Source of the DNA: Bradyrhizobium erythrophlei
GTDB lineage: Bacteria; Pseudomonadota; Alphaproteobacteria; Rhizobiales; Xanthobacteraceae
NCBI RefSeq assembly: GCF_900129505.1
Contig: NZ_LT670818.1
Coordinates: 4,931,001 to 4,995,000 of the forward strand
Direction of reading: 5' to 3'
Length of the DNA: 64,000 nucleotides
Positions 10,716 through 19,868 of this stretch are shown in pieces. The translations under genes and the position numbers were made by a program. The notes under the pieces were generated by a model. It made no database searches, had not been told where the DNA came from, and was given only the letters and a program-made list of their open reading frames with translations. How positions within the stretch are numbered: the first letter of the stretch is position 1; the number at the start of each line of letters is the position of its first letter.

Positions 10716-11348
10716 GTCTTTGTTACTCCCGGCTCTCCAAACTTAGTTTGGTGAACGCTCTGAACAAATCCATCATCGCAATCACGCCAGCGGTCGGCAG
10801 GGCGAGCTTTGAAGCCGTGATCGTTTTTTGTTGTCGGCGAATGAGGAATAACGTGGCTGGTGTAGATTGTGGTAAGTCCGGACTGCTTGAATACCCGACC
10901 ACAGCATGGCGATGCCGAGGCGGAAAGGCTGCAAAAAGCTCGTAGTACGATTGGACACCGCGGCGAAGAAAAGAAAAGAGTCCACGAGAACGAGCTTCTC
11001 ACCTATCGGCGCAGCACGGAGCCGCTCTAGCGATATCAGCACTTGTGCGGTACTTACGGCGAAAGTCTATCGCCGGCGCCAACGAGACTCTCACTAGCCA
11101 TTGTTTCGCCGTTAGTGCGACAGCGCTCGAACCTGCAACCAGACCGTTATGAGCGGCGGGATAACGATCGGCTTCGTTGATTTAGCTGTCTTTTTGTTTC
11201 GATCCGATCGCGTTCATTGCGCTTCGGTTGGGTCGTTTCTGGTGCGAAACTGGTGCGGTCACGCCTGCTCGAGCAGACGAGCCGGGATTGACATCCGTAG
11301 GTCTCCATCGCCGAACTCTCTTCACGATGATCATCAAGCGGATCGACT
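10716..11348. other. Non-coding or unassigned stretch at the island edge
   Basis: About 630 bp upstream of the integrase operon. Only short, unconvincing ORFs occur on both strands, for example a minus-strand frame at 10782-11042 without recognisable relatives. Nothing else can be supported. Confidence 0.4.
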
Positions 11349-11397
11349 TGGCCCTCTCAAGGCTGAAACAGGGGTTCAATTCCCCTAGGGAGCGCCA
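11349..11397 (+). other. tRNA-Glu(CTC) 3' fragment, att-site-like
   Basis: The stretch carries an anticodon loop CTCTCAA (anticodon CTC), the variable bases AAAC, a perfect T arm (AGGGG TTCAATT CCCCT at 11370-11386), the acceptor strand AGGGAGC, discriminator G and encoded CCA (11395-11397). The upstream sequence cannot pair as an acceptor or standard D arm at the right spacing, so only the 3' half of a tRNA-Glu gene is present. Such fragments are left where integrases recombine into tRNA genes. Confidence 0.7.
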
Positions 11398-11613
11398 TGA
11401 ATTCAAATAGTTAGTGGACTGACAGAACTGGGTGTCCAGTTAGTGTCTCGTCTGAAATAGTAATTCTCGCATTCAAAACGCGCGCGTCCGGCAAAACTTG
11501 TCGGATGATTTCAGCAGCGCTATACGGCCATCGGTTGATAGGAAGGGGTTCTTGCGGGCGATCAATCAACATCGCCACGGGCGCAACGTCTTGGCCAAGC
11601 GCGCGAAGTCAAA

Positions 11614-11648
11614 CACTATCGGGGGTTCGAATCCCTCCCTCTCCGCCA
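11614..11648 (+). other. tRNA-Ser 3' fragment, att-site-like
   Basis: The end of a tRNA-Ser gene: T arm GGGGG TTCGAAT CCCTC, acceptor strand CCTCTCC, discriminator G and CCA at 11646-11648. No matching GGAGAGG acceptor start is found about 90 bases upstream, so it is a fragment. It lies about 215 bp beyond the tRNA-Glu fragment and derives from a different tRNA, which suggests two separate integration events. Confidence 0.7.
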
Positions 11649-11649
11649 C

Positions 11650-12039
11650 CGTTTTTCAGCAGCGCAGAAGTCCTTCAAAAACAAGCGTTTTTTGATCCGC
11701 CGGATTCTGGACGGTGGAGCACCTTGGTGGAGCACCAAGGACGGCACTAACTTGGCATCGCCGAACGTCAATTGCCATCGAAATCCGTTGCTCTTTCGGA
11801 TCGGTCGCAGAGCTGGATTGCCGGCTACGCGAGTTCGAAGCGTCGGCCATTGTCTGCACGACTACGACGCTGCTCGGTCTGAATTGCAAGGCGCCGGTCC
11901 GAACGAACGGGCCGTTTCCTGAGAACGTCGGAAAGCGAGGGATTCGACCAGAGGGTGATTCCCGGGCAATTGGCAATTCGGAGCATTACCGGTCGCGGGC
12001 GAATGCTATAGGGCGTTGCGGAAGACCGTGGGGGGCGGC
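11650..12039. other. Unassigned stretch
   Basis: No gene recognised. A small hairpin CCTTGG TGGAGCA CCAAGG lies near 11723-11741 within a short repetition of TGGAGCACC. Confidence 0.35.
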
Positions 12040-12313
12040 ATGGACATCAGAAACCAAGGGCAGGGCGTCCACGCGCGCGAGATCCACGGTCTGGGACAGC
12101 TTCGGCATCTGCCGAAGGAGTGGTACGCCTACACGAATCTCGAGGTCGCCGTCGGACCTGGACAATACCGCGAGATCGATGCTGTCATGGTCATCGACGA
12201 CAGGGTCCTGCTCGTCGATGGCTAAGGGATTCACGCTGTATATGGTCAAGGCTGTCATGAATGGCCGCAGCGACAAGGTGATCGAACTCGCCCGCACGAA
12301 TCTATGGCGATAA
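12040..12313 (+). pseudogene. NERD (nuclease-related) domain remnant
   Basis: From the ATG at 12040 the frame reads IHGLGQLRHLPKEWYAY, then REIDAVMVIDDRVLLVDG, which matches the start of NERD nuclease-like domains (L..LP..W, then EID.V...). It stops at 12225. A second frame shortly after (NGRSDKVIELARTNLWR) looks like a continuation of the same domain. The gene is thus truncated and frameshifted. The host protein type, often a helicase or defence-related protein, cannot be told. Confidence 0.5.
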
Positions 12314-12786
12314 GCGATCCAAATCCTGATTTCGGTCCAACCGCCCGCGCGGTGATGCTCGCGATTAAGCGCTACACCGGCGAGTTTGTTGATCGATCGC
12401 CTGTCTCGCTACATGTCAACTTCTAGCTGCTAATGCGCGCCAGCGTGGCTCGGAGCGCGGTTCGCTCTGCGATCAAGGCAAGAACGCAACGATGGAGCGA
12501 CCGGTATCTTTCAGGCAATAAAATCCCTATCTGCAATAAGTTTAAGGGGGCAAGTGGAGTTGATCGATCGACTTGAAGTCTGAGCCGACCGTGAAGCGGC
12601 CATGCGACGCACCCGGCGCCGCTCGAACGACGGCCTCCGTGAGGCGACCCGTGTTGCCATGGCGACAACGGCCTGACTTTGTAGGGTCTCCGGCACATAA
12701 GTTTTAACTATGAATAATATAATTACAAACGATTTTGTTTATCGGCAGGGGGAAGTTACGCTGATTCAGAAGAGAGGATCAGCCCA
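12314..12786. other. Intergenic region upstream of the first tautomerase
   Basis: No gene recognised in the first 400 bp. The final 80 bp are AT-rich and contain a box resembling the LysR-type motif found elsewhere in the island (listed separately). Confidence 0.35.
12722..12744 (+). promoter_or_regulatory. ACATACGATTT-like box, divergent copy
   Basis: The sequence TTACAAACGATTTTGTTTAT resembles the box ACATACGATTTCATTTATG repeated at 33061, 36163 and 49212. It lies 43 bp before the tautomerase gene at 12787, in a position suitable for a promoter or operator. Confidence 0.4.
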
Positions 12787-13047
12787 ATGCCCATCATTAG
12801 CTGTGATATCCGCAATGGAAGAACGAAAGAGCAAAAGCACCAGCTCGCGATGCAGTTGACGCAAGCGGTTGTGGAGGCCACCGGGGTGAATATCGACAAT
12901 ATTTTCGTGGTCATGCGCGAAATGCCGGGATTCAATTTCGTCGATGCCGGCGAGCATGTCCCGGATTATGTGCCAGGCCCGGACGGAGTGGATCTGGCTG
13001 GCCACGAGCAGATCAAGAATCGCAAGGAAAGAACACAACACAGCTAA
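12787..13047 (+). CDS. 4-oxalocrotonate tautomerase family protein
   Basis: An 86-residue protein beginning MPIISCDIRNGRTKEQKHQL, with the Pro directly after Met that becomes the catalytic N-terminal Pro1 of the tautomerase superfamily. The first 60 residues form the usual beta-alpha-beta unit (VVEATGVNIDNIFVVMREM). The C-terminal tail is longer than in classic 4-OT (62 residues). Such enzymes shift keto/enol double bonds in aromatic meta-cleavage and related pathways. RBS GAGAGG precedes the start. The next gene, 31 bp downstream, is a second small tautomerase. Confidence 0.8.
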   Translation: MPIISCDIRNGRTKEQKHQLAMQLTQAVVEATGVNIDNIFVVMREMPGFNFVDAGEHVPDYVPGPDGVDLAGHEQIKNRKERTQHS

Positions 13048-13078
13048 CTACTGCAGCTCATAAAGAGGAGAATCGAGA

Positions 13079-13288
13079 ATGCCATTTATCACGTGCGATC
13101 TGGAAGAAGGCCTCTCGGAATCCGAAAAGCAGGTGCTGGTGACCAGGATGACAGAAATCACCCACCGCTGCATCGGATCGGCGATGGAGCACATCAACAT
13201 TGTCCTGCGCGAACATCCGGCCAGCAATATCGGAGAAGCCGGGCAAGCCGGACGCGCCCTGATTTCAAGTCGCGGGAAGGCTGGGTGA
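13079..13288 (+). CDS. 4-oxalocrotonate tautomerase family protein
   Basis: A 69-residue protein starting MPFITCDLEEGLSESEKQVL, again with Pro2 as the expected catalytic base, and with the 4-OT-like core EITHRCIGSAMEHINIVLRE. It has the strong RBS AGAGGAG and is co-directional with the tautomerase before it, so the pair may form a heterohexamer, as known for CaaD (inference). The C-terminal ten residues look atypical and may follow a small deletion. Confidence 0.72.
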   Translation: MPFITCDLEEGLSESEKQVLVTRMTEITHRCIGSAMEHINIVLREHPASNIGEAGQAGRALISSRGKAG

Positions 13289-13643
13289 TCGGCTGTAGCG
13301 TAGAGCTGCCGCAATTGGGAATTCGCTGTCAGAACATGTGAGTCTTGCAGCGAATGACCAAGTAGAGCGGCGACAACCTCAACGTCGATACATTGCTGAT
13401 CACCGGCGTTGGCATCCGTTCTGCTGGGCGGGCGGTAAATCGGCCGGCGGCCAAGCCATTCGGCGAAAAGGTGATGCGGCTCCAGAACCGTCAGCGAACC
13501 GTGACCGGCCCTAGCCGGGTAATGATGAAGCCGACTTTACACATCTTACCGCGGCATGTTCGATAATGACGCGTATATGAGGTAGCGGTCGCCGAATGCT
13601 AAGCATACACAGGGTTTGCGGAGTTTCGCAGAAGGAGGAAAAA
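13289..13643. other. Intergenic stretch
   Basis: About 355 bp without a supported gene. It ends with a very strong RBS, GAAGGAGG, for the next gene. Confidence 0.4.
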
Positions 13644-14411
13644 ATGGCTCTCAAAGGTCAACCGCGCGACATGAACAAGTGGCGAGAAGTGCTCCTCGAC
13701 CCCAGCGTTCATTTTCCTGGCGAGTCGAGCGAGTACCGGCGCGCGCGCAACGAACTCTTAGAGGCGGAGGCAGAACTGAAGCGGCTGAACGAGCAGGTCG
13801 CCGCCAAACGCCGGGCGCTCCCTGCAGGCGGCCTCATCAGGGAAGACTACGTCTTCGAATCCGCTGCCGATGGCAGCAAGGTGAAGTTCTCGGAGTTGTT
13901 CGCACCAGGGAAGGACTCGCTGGTCATCTACAACATGATGTTCCCGCGCTGGTCGGAAGACAAACGAGCGGGCGCCCCGGGGGGCAAGACAGCCGAGCTG
14001 CCGATTGTCGAGCAGCCGTGCCCGTCATGCACCTCGGTGGTCGACGGACTCGAGGGGGCCGCCTTTCACGTCGCCGAGCGGACCAACCTTGTCGTGATCG
14101 CGAAGACAAGCCCCGACCGACTCGCCACCTACGCACAAGAGCGCGGTTGGCGCAACCTGCGGCTCCTGTCATCGCGCAACAACACCTTCAACCGCGACTA
14201 TCATGCGGAAACGCCGGACGGCGTGCAACTCGCGGTCTTGCATGTGTTCTCACGCGATCAGAGCGGGATCCGCCACCACTGGGCAAGCGAGGGGATATTC
14301 AAGCGCGGCGACACCAGTCCCCTCGACCCGGTTTGGGCAATCTACGGCATTCTCGATTTGACGCGCGAGGGGCGTGGAGATAGCGCCGCCTATCCCAACC
14401 TGCAGTACTAG
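13644..14411 (+). CDS. DUF899 (thioredoxin-like fold) family protein
   Basis: A 255-residue protein started at the ATG at 13644 behind GAAGGAGG. DUF899 features are an N-terminal helical part with ELKRLNEQVAAKRRALP, then a thioredoxin-like domain containing LVIYNMMFPRW, a CPSC motif (EQPCPSCTSVVDGLEGAAFH) and the HHWASEG segment. Family members are cytoplasmic and of unproven function; a redox or dioxygenase-like role has been proposed only by fold. No operon partner is visible. Confidence 0.8.
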   Translation: MALKGQPRDMNKWREVLLDPSVHFPGESSEYRRARNELLEAEAELKRLNEQVAAKRRALPAGGLIREDYVFESAADGSKVKFSELFAPGKDSLVIYNMMFPRWSEDKRAGAPGGKTAELPIVEQPCPSCTSVVDGLEGAAFHVAERTNLVVIAKTSPDRLATYAQERGWRNLRLLSSRNNTFNRDYHAETPDGVQLAVLHVFSRDQSGIRHHWASEGIFKRGDTSPLDPVWAIYGILDLTREGRGDSAAYPNLQY

Positions 14412-14504
14412 AAGTCCTCGAATTCTCGCCTGTTTTCGTTTCGGGCGAACCCCGCACCGGGGTTACTCGCACTCGGAACCCAGCTTGGCGATCCGCATCT
14501 GAAT

Positions 14505-15704
14505 ATGAACGCGCCGGCAAACATCCACCCTGTCATCGCCTATTCCGACAGCGACGTTGTGCACTGGCTGACAAGCTGCACCCACGACGAGCCCTTCATA
14601 GACAATATTTTCGGTGAGCTGGGTGTCCGGCTCCAGCGAATAGGCATTCCCGTGAAGCGGGCGTCGCTTCATGTCTTGATCCAGCATCCGCAGTGGCTTG
14701 GTACCCGGATTACGTGGGCCGATGGGATGCGCGAGGCCGTAATCGAGCGAGTCGATCATGACGTCAGGGGCCGACCCGAATACATCAATAGTCCCGCCAA
14801 CGAAATCTATGACGGTGCCGTCGAGGTGCGCGAGAATCTCGAACGGGATCCCTCGTTGGGCCGCAAGCACGCCGTCTATGACGAGATGCGGGCGAAAGGC
14901 CTGACCGACTACGTGGCGTGGCCGCTATACCATACGCTCGGCAAGCGGCATCTCGTGACCTTTGCAACCGACCGGCCCGGAGGGTTCGACGACGCGCATA
15001 TCGCTGCCCTGTTGAAACTGTTGCCAGCCCTAGCGCTGGTTAGCGAGATCCGTGTCAAGAACCGGCTGGCGCGAACGCTGCTCGAAACCTATGTGGGGTC
15101 GCATGCCGGCGAACTCATTCTAGCCGGCGCCACCAGGCGCGGCAGCGGGACGACGGTTCGTGCCGCCATCATGATCTGCGATCTACGTGACTTCACCGGG
15201 ATCTCCGATAACTGGCCGCGCGACGATGTCATCGACCTTCTGAACGACTATTTCGACGCGATATCTGAACCGATTGCGCGACATGGCGGGGAAGTACTGA
15301 AATTCATGGGCGACGGTCTGCTCGCCATTTTTCCGCTGAGCCAACCCTCGGCCTGCGCAAATCTGCTTTATGCCGTAACCGAAGCCCGTCAGGCGATGGC
15401 CGCTCTGAACGAAAGAAACGGCGAAACCGGTCGCGCGCCGCTGAATTACGGCATAGGCGTCCACGTCGGAGACGTCATGTACGGCAATATCGGGTCGCGC
15501 ACCCGGCTCGACTTCACCGTCATTGGTCCTGCGGTCAACATGGCTTCGCGTCTCGAAGCCCTCACCAAACAATTGGGGAGGCCGGTGCTGTTGTCCCGTG
15601 CGTTCGCCGACTTCGTCGAAAGCGAGTTCGCTCTCGAACGCGTCGGCGAATATCCGGTGCGCGGCTTCAACGACCCAGTTGAGTTGTTTGCCTATCACGG
15701 CTGA
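14505..15704 (+). CDS. Class III adenylate/guanylate cyclase
   Basis: A 399-residue soluble protein. The N-terminal about 200 residues are an uncharacterised sensory region that looks GAF-like (residues about 45-190, VAWPLYHTLGKRHLVTFATDRP). The C-terminal catalytic domain (about 218-399) has metal-binding Asp226 (ICDLRDFTG) and Asp270 (FMGDGLLAIF), and the purine/ribose-binding segment VIGPAVNMASRLEAL with the Asn and Arg that stabilise the transition state. It is therefore likely active, making cAMP from ATP. Substrate choice between ATP and GTP is not certain. The domain order is common in Bradyrhizobium, which has many cyclases. Confidence 0.88.
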   Translation: MNAPANIHPVIAYSDSDVVHWLTSCTHDEPFIDNIFGELGVRLQRIGIPVKRASLHVLIQHPQWLGTRITWADGMREAVIERVDHDVRGRPEYINSPANEIYDGAVEVRENLERDPSLGRKHAVYDEMRAKGLTDYVAWPLYHTLGKRHLVTFATDRPGGFDDAHIAALLKLLPALALVSEIRVKNRLARTLLETYVGSHAGELILAGATRRGSGTTVRAAIMICDLRDFTGISDNWPRDDVIDLLNDYFDAISEPIARHGGEVLKFMGDGLLAIFPLSQPSACANLLYAVTEARQAMAALNERNGETGRAPLNYGIGVHVGDVMYGNIGSRTRLDFTVIGPAVNMASRLEALTKQLGRPVLLSRAFADFVESEFALERVGEYPVRGFNDPVELFAYHG

Positions 15705-15921
15705 ATGCCGCTCGACCTCCAAGTGCTGGGTCGCACGTGTAGGCCGCCGCCGGCTGCGTCACCATCAAGATCAGGATCAAATAACCCGCGTCTACTGCAG
15801 GTCAGTTAGCGCGGCCGCCTTCGGTCGACGTGCCGAGCTGTCTGCATCCGTCCGGGCCGCTGGCGGCGATGTGCCCGCCGAGTTCGAATATCCCGTGACC
15901 GGGAGCGGGCGAAGACTTGCA

Positions 15922-15993
15922 TCTGATAAACCTAATTTATCCAAACGATAAAAACATACGATTTGGGTATGCTGACGTAGTGATTAGCTTCAG
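15922..15993 (+). promoter_or_regulatory. Repeated promoter module with ACATACGATTT box
   Basis: TTTATCCAAACGATAAA precedes ACATACGATTTGGGTATG (15954-15971) and a conserved tail GATTAGCTTCAGGC. The same order of box plus GATTAGCTTTAGGC-like tail recurs at 33061 and 36163. It points towards the small secreted protein at 16088 and overlaps the region holding a GCATATGC operator. Confidence 0.5.
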
Positions 15994-16032
15994 GCAAGAC
16001 GGCCAACGCAAGCATGTTGACTACCAAAATAG

Positions 16033-16048
16033 TTGCATATGCTTATAA
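16033..16048. promoter_or_regulatory. GCATATGC operator (site A)
   Basis: TTGCATATGCTTATAA matches the consensus TGCATATGCTAATAAT seen at five other places in the island. It lies 40 bp before the gene at 16088. It is likely a binding site of the MarR-family regulator encoded at 19129 (inference). Confidence 0.5.
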
Positions 16049-16087
16049 GTGCTCGGCAGGCGCTGTGCTCAATCAAGGAAATGAACG

Positions 16088-16369
16088 ATGAAGATCACGT
16101 ACCTTCTCGCGGCCCTACTGCTTATGCCATCTTTCGCGACCCACGCCATGGCTCATGTGGGAACCGGCAAAGCCAGCAATCGAGCGCATGCCGACACTCG
16201 GCTGGCATTTGGCAGTCGGCTGCAGGGATACAGGATCGTAGGCCGCCAGATCGTAACTCCGGCCTGGAGTTTTGCCTGCATGAACGACCAAGGCCCGCAA
16301 CAGTGCGAGGAGCCCATGTGGGTTTACGGGAGCCCCGACTATCTCGCGCAATTTAGAAATTCATTTTGA
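16088..16369 (+). CDS. Small secreted hypothetical protein
   Basis: A 93-residue protein with a clear signal peptide (MKITYLLAALLLMPSFATHAMA, cleavage after about residue 22). The mature part has two cysteines (FACMNDQGPQQCEEP) that could form a disulfide. I know no family. It has GCATATGC and ACATACGATTT boxes in its upstream region, so it may be co-regulated with the catabolic genes. Confidence 0.6.
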   Translation: MKITYLLAALLLMPSFATHAMAHVGTGKASNRAHADTRLAFGSRLQGYRIVGRQIVTPAWSFACMNDQGPQQCEEPMWVYGSPDYLAQFRNSF

Positions 16370-16643
16370 CATGGAGCCGCGCGTGAGGTGCGAACAAACA
16401 GGCCTGCACGATCGAGGCGACAATCGATGGTTTCGCGAGCTCTGTCGAGTTGCTGAGTTGCTTGAAATGGCGAGCGGAAAGCGCGGACAACACTACTTGC
16501 GGGTCCTACATCGATCCGGGCTTGCGGCCGAGGCGACCAGCGCTGCACAGAGTGACGGCTGGCGTTTGAGATGGTCCCAGCTTTTCGAGAAGCGGCCGCT
16601 TGACGGCCCTGGTCCGTTGTAGGGTGCGCTGTTCAAGCGCAGT

Positions 16644-16967
16644 ATGAAAACATCCGATCGCAGATGCAGGAGAAGGAGAGCGAAGTTGAAAGGGTCTTTG
16701 ACGCTGGGCGTCGCAGCAATTTCCTGCGCAGCCTCCTTCCTTTCTGAAGCGCCGGCTGCGGCGAGGGACCATGAGTACTGCCGCCGAGACATTACCTCAT
16801 ACATGCTACAGTGCGGCTTCGACACGTTGGCGCAGTGCCAGGAGATGTCCTTCGGACGCGGCGCCGATTGCTTCCGGAATCCGTCGCTCGGCAGTGCGGC
16901 CGACACATATGCCTACGCGCCGGGTGTCAGCAAGACGTATGCCTATGCCCCGCATCGCCCGAAATAA
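16644..16967 (+). CDS. DUF3551 family secreted protein
   Basis: A 107-residue protein with a basic N terminus, a hydrophobic signal segment (LTLGVAAISCAASFLSEAPAAA) and the C-terminal DUF3551 pattern EYCRRDITSYMLQCGFDTLAQCQEMSFGRG with conserved cysteines. This short exported family is very abundant in Bradyrhizobium and has no known function. A start at a later codon near 16686 would give a more regular signal peptide. Confidence 0.75.
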   Translation: MKTSDRRCRRRRAKLKGSLTLGVAAISCAASFLSEAPAAARDHEYCRRDITSYMLQCGFDTLAQCQEMSFGRGADCFRNPSLGSAADTYAYAPGVSKTYAYAPHRPK

Positions 16968-17573
16968 CATCACAGTCATGTCAAGACGAAGCTTATTGGA
17001 AGTCCAAGCAACGCTGCCAGCGAAAGATGTTCAGCGCTTTACTATGATTTGTGGAAGTTTGTCGCAAGCTCGCCGTCGCAACAAAAAAGCCGTTAGATTG
17101 CGCGCTAGTTTACGCTGGCACTTTTTCAGCCGGTTGCGCGCAATCGGCGGTCTTGGGACTGCGCCTTATCTTGCCGCATCACCGCGCGGGCTGGCTGGTC
17201 TTCCGAATGAAAATCTGGCCTGCTGCGCCGCTGACGTAGCGAGAGGGCAAATTTGACCGCCGACAGGAGGCTATAAACATGAGAACGAGCGGCTGGTCTG
17301 CGCAACAATACGACGTTCCGGCGATAGTGTGTTAGAGGGACACAAGCCTTACAAAATGAATTGCGGCCTTGCGCACTACGGCTGCAGCGATCGTGGATGC
17401 ACCTTCGCGGATGAACATCGTCATCACTTCAGGTTGGAATTTTGGCGCGGGCGCCTCTTCAAGGACGGGGCGGCGGCTATAGCGCCGGACCCCGCCTGAA
17501 TTTCTCTGCCGGAAACGCGCCAAGCGCGGAGCTGAGGCCAAAGCAATCCGCGACCGATCTCCCGAACGGAACA
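16968..17573. other. Unassigned stretch with a strong orphan Shine-Dalgarno
   Basis: About 600 bp. At 17264-17269 the sequence AGGAGG is followed 8 bases later by an ATG (17278 region), but the frame stops after 18 codons, so it looks like the 5' stump of a lost gene. No other gene is supported. Confidence 0.4.
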
Positions 17574-18763
17574 TTAATTCATCGTCTCGAAAGCAAGCGC
17601 GATGCCCTGGCCACCGCCGATGCACATGGTGACGATCCCGCGCCTGAGGCCGTCACGACGCATCGAATGTATGAGGCGGGTTGTCAGCACCGCGCCGGTG
17701 GCGCCGATCGGATGCCCGTGGGCAATCGCGCCACCCTCAATGTTGACGACGTCTGGCGAAAGCCCGAGCTCGTGCGTGACGGCAATGACGATCGCGGCGA
17801 AGGCCTCGTTAATCTCAATGCGCTCGATATCGCCGAGCCTCCAGCCGGCCCGGTCCAGCGCTTGACGGACGGCCGGGATCGGCCCGAGCCCGAACATGCC
17901 GGGCTCGACAGCGGCAATGCCATAGGCGACTAGCCGCGCTACAGGTGCAAGGCCGCGTGTTTCGGCCCAATTTCGGTCCGCCAGGACAACGGCGGCCGCG
18001 CCGCTGTTCACACCGGGGGCATTGCCGGCAGTGATCGTCCCTGCCTCGCGGAATGCTGGCCTCAGCCCGGCGAGTGTCTCAAGCGTCGTCTGCGGTCGAT
18101 TGTGCTCATCCTTCTCGAATACCGTCGCGCCTTTGCGACCGGGGATCTCGACCGGAACGATTTCGTCCTTAAATTTTCGCGCTTCCTGCGCTGCGGAGAA
18201 ACGTTGCTGCGAGCGAAGCGCCCATTCGTCCTGCGCGGGGCGTCCGATCTGGAATTTCGCAGCGAGATCCTCGGTGTGCCAGCCCGAGTGCTCGTTCGAA
18301 AACGCATCGTTGAGGCCGTCGCGCAACATACTGTCGTAGAGCTGGCCGTCGCCCATCCGATGGCCCCACCGTCCACGCGCTATGAGGTAGGGGGCGAGAT
18401 CCATGTTCTCCATGCCGCCGGCGACCGCAACGTCAACCGCGCCCAAGATGATCTCTTGCGCGGCGGAGATGATGGCCTGTGCGCCCGAGCCGCAGACACG
18501 GTCACCGTCATCGCCGGCACCGACACCGGCAGACCGCCATGGATCGCCGCCTGCCGTGCCGGGTTCATCTTAGTGCCGGCCTGGATGACATTGCCCATAG
18601 CTACGGTCTCGACCTCGTCGGGCTTGAGCCCGGCGCGCTCGATGGCCGCTTTGATCGCTGCGGCGCCGAGATCGGTGGCCGCGATCTCTTTGAGGCTTCC
18701 GCCGAAGGTCCCGATTGCCGTTCGGACCGGGTTTGCGAAGATAACTGAGCGTGGTGACGTCAT
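17574..18763 (-). pseudogene. Acetyl-CoA acetyltransferase (thiolase), frameshifted
   Basis: The N-terminal part from the ATG at 18763 (MTSPRSVIFANPVRTAIGTFGGSLKEI) runs to about 18503. The family sequence then continues in another frame to 17574, including GGMENMD, NEAFA, the catalytic His in AIAHGHPIGATGA and the CIGGGQG box. The shift falls where thiolases read MTVNRVCGSG; the DNA has GTGACCGTGTC instead of an expected GTGAACCGTGTC, a one-base loss just before the catalytic Cys. Unless this is a sequencing error the enzyme is dead. It would have cleaved beta-ketoacyl-CoA at the end of the pathway. GCATATGC operators lie upstream. Confidence 0.85.
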
Positions 18764-18804
18764 GTTGAGAACTCCATTGCCGAGGTGCCAAAGCAGGCGG
18801 GCAG

Positions 18805-18846
18805 TTATTAGCATATGCAACTATTCATGAGGTGATGGCATATGCA
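18805..18846. promoter_or_regulatory. Double GCATATGC operator (site B)
   Basis: TTATTAGCATATGCA (18805-18819) and a second GCATATGC (18838-18845) lie 27 bp apart, 42-83 bp upstream of the thiolase start. They are likely bound by the divergently encoded MarR regulator (inference). Confidence 0.6.
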
Positions 18847-19077
18847 CGTATTGTCAATCTGAAAACTGGAGTGGGATGCGGATGGCAGCCATGATCGCGA
18901 TGCAAATGCATCAGCCCGTGGACCTACTCACTCGGAATACGTCGGAATGACCTTTGCGCAAAGTAGGGAACAGCTCCTTCAAGGCGGCGACGGGGAGGTA
19001 ATCCCAACCAGCATTGAGGATCCATCGACGCCGCTCAAACCGTCAATCCTGCATTGGCCAATCTTGAAAACTTGAGA

Positions 19078-19094
19078 AATATGCATATGCTTGC
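19078..19094. promoter_or_regulatory. GCATATGC operator (site C)
   Basis: ATATGCATATGCTTGCA lies 35-51 bp upstream of the MarR gene start, consistent with autoregulation. Confidence 0.55.
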
Positions 19095-19128
19095 ATTGCA
19101 ATCATGTTTGCAAACCTGAGGCCAAGAG

Positions 19129-19611
19129 ATGAGGCATCGTTATCAACAAAAGGAGAAGGCGGGCAAAGTGGATGCCAGCCAGTGCAGTTGCACGTCCTTG
19201 CGCAAAGCGTCTCGGCGTGTATCGCAGCTCTACGATGCCATTCTTGCACCATGTGGACTGCGCACGACCCAGCGTGCCATTCTGAACCACATCTCGCGTG
19301 CGGGCACCCCCTCGGTCGGTGAACTGGCTGTGGATCTGGTCATGGATCGCGGCGCGCTGGCCCACAATTTAAAACCGCTGGAACGCGACGGATATGTGCG
19401 GCAGGAGGTGGATCCGCGTGACCGTCGGAATCGCGTCGTTAGCCTGACCGCGGAAGGCCGCGCCAAGTTGCGAGAGTCGGAGCTGCTATGGGCTCGTGCA
19501 CAAAAGAAATTCGATAAGGCGTATGGGTCCGCTGCAGCCGCGACCCTACGCGAGGCGCTTTCTCTTATTGCTTCCGATAAGTTTATCGCCAGCTTCGAGG
19601 GAGCAGTCTGA
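19129..19611 (+). CDS. MarR family transcriptional regulator
   Basis: About 160 residues with the MarR winged helix: RTTQRAILNHISRAGTPSVGELAVDLVMDRGALAHNLKPLERDGYVRQEVDPRDRRNR, where the DPRDRR wing loop is characteristic. C-terminal helices give the dimer. MarR proteins usually repress efflux or catabolic genes and are released by phenolic ligands. It lies between the thiolase and the DHA2 pump, with a palindromic GCATATGC site in its own promoter and in those of both neighbours, so it is the best candidate for that operator's regulator. The first about 15 residues may not be translated. Confidence 0.85.
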   Translation: MRHRYQQKEKAGKVDASQCSCTSLRKASRRVSQLYDAILAPCGLRTTQRAILNHISRAGTPSVGELAVDLVMDRGALAHNLKPLERDGYVRQEVDPRDRRNRVVSLTAEGRAKLRESELLWARAQKKFDKAYGSAAAATLREALSLIASDKFIASFEGAV

Positions 19612-19868
19612 TCGGCAAGTCGGACGTGAGCAGCACTAGAATGCGGTATCGCTTCGGTGACCACCACACCTGGGTAAGCCGTCTTGCAATCGCCTATTCG
19701 CTTTGTTGCGGTGACGTTGTCCGCGAGAGAGGCGGCGGCTCTTGAGCGATGGTAATCCTTGCTGAAGCTTCGCCGGCTCGAAGCATCGACAAAGCCGTAG
19801 TGTCGTGTCGTCTGCCAGGGCCTGCAGATTTGTTACCAGCATGCTTCCAAGCGAGACCTTCTGGTGTA

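Noticed and set aside
11315..11397. Intact tRNA-Glu gene
   Set aside because: An acceptor strand ACTCTCT could pair weakly, but spacing to the anticodon arm is about seven bases too long and the D arm is not standard.
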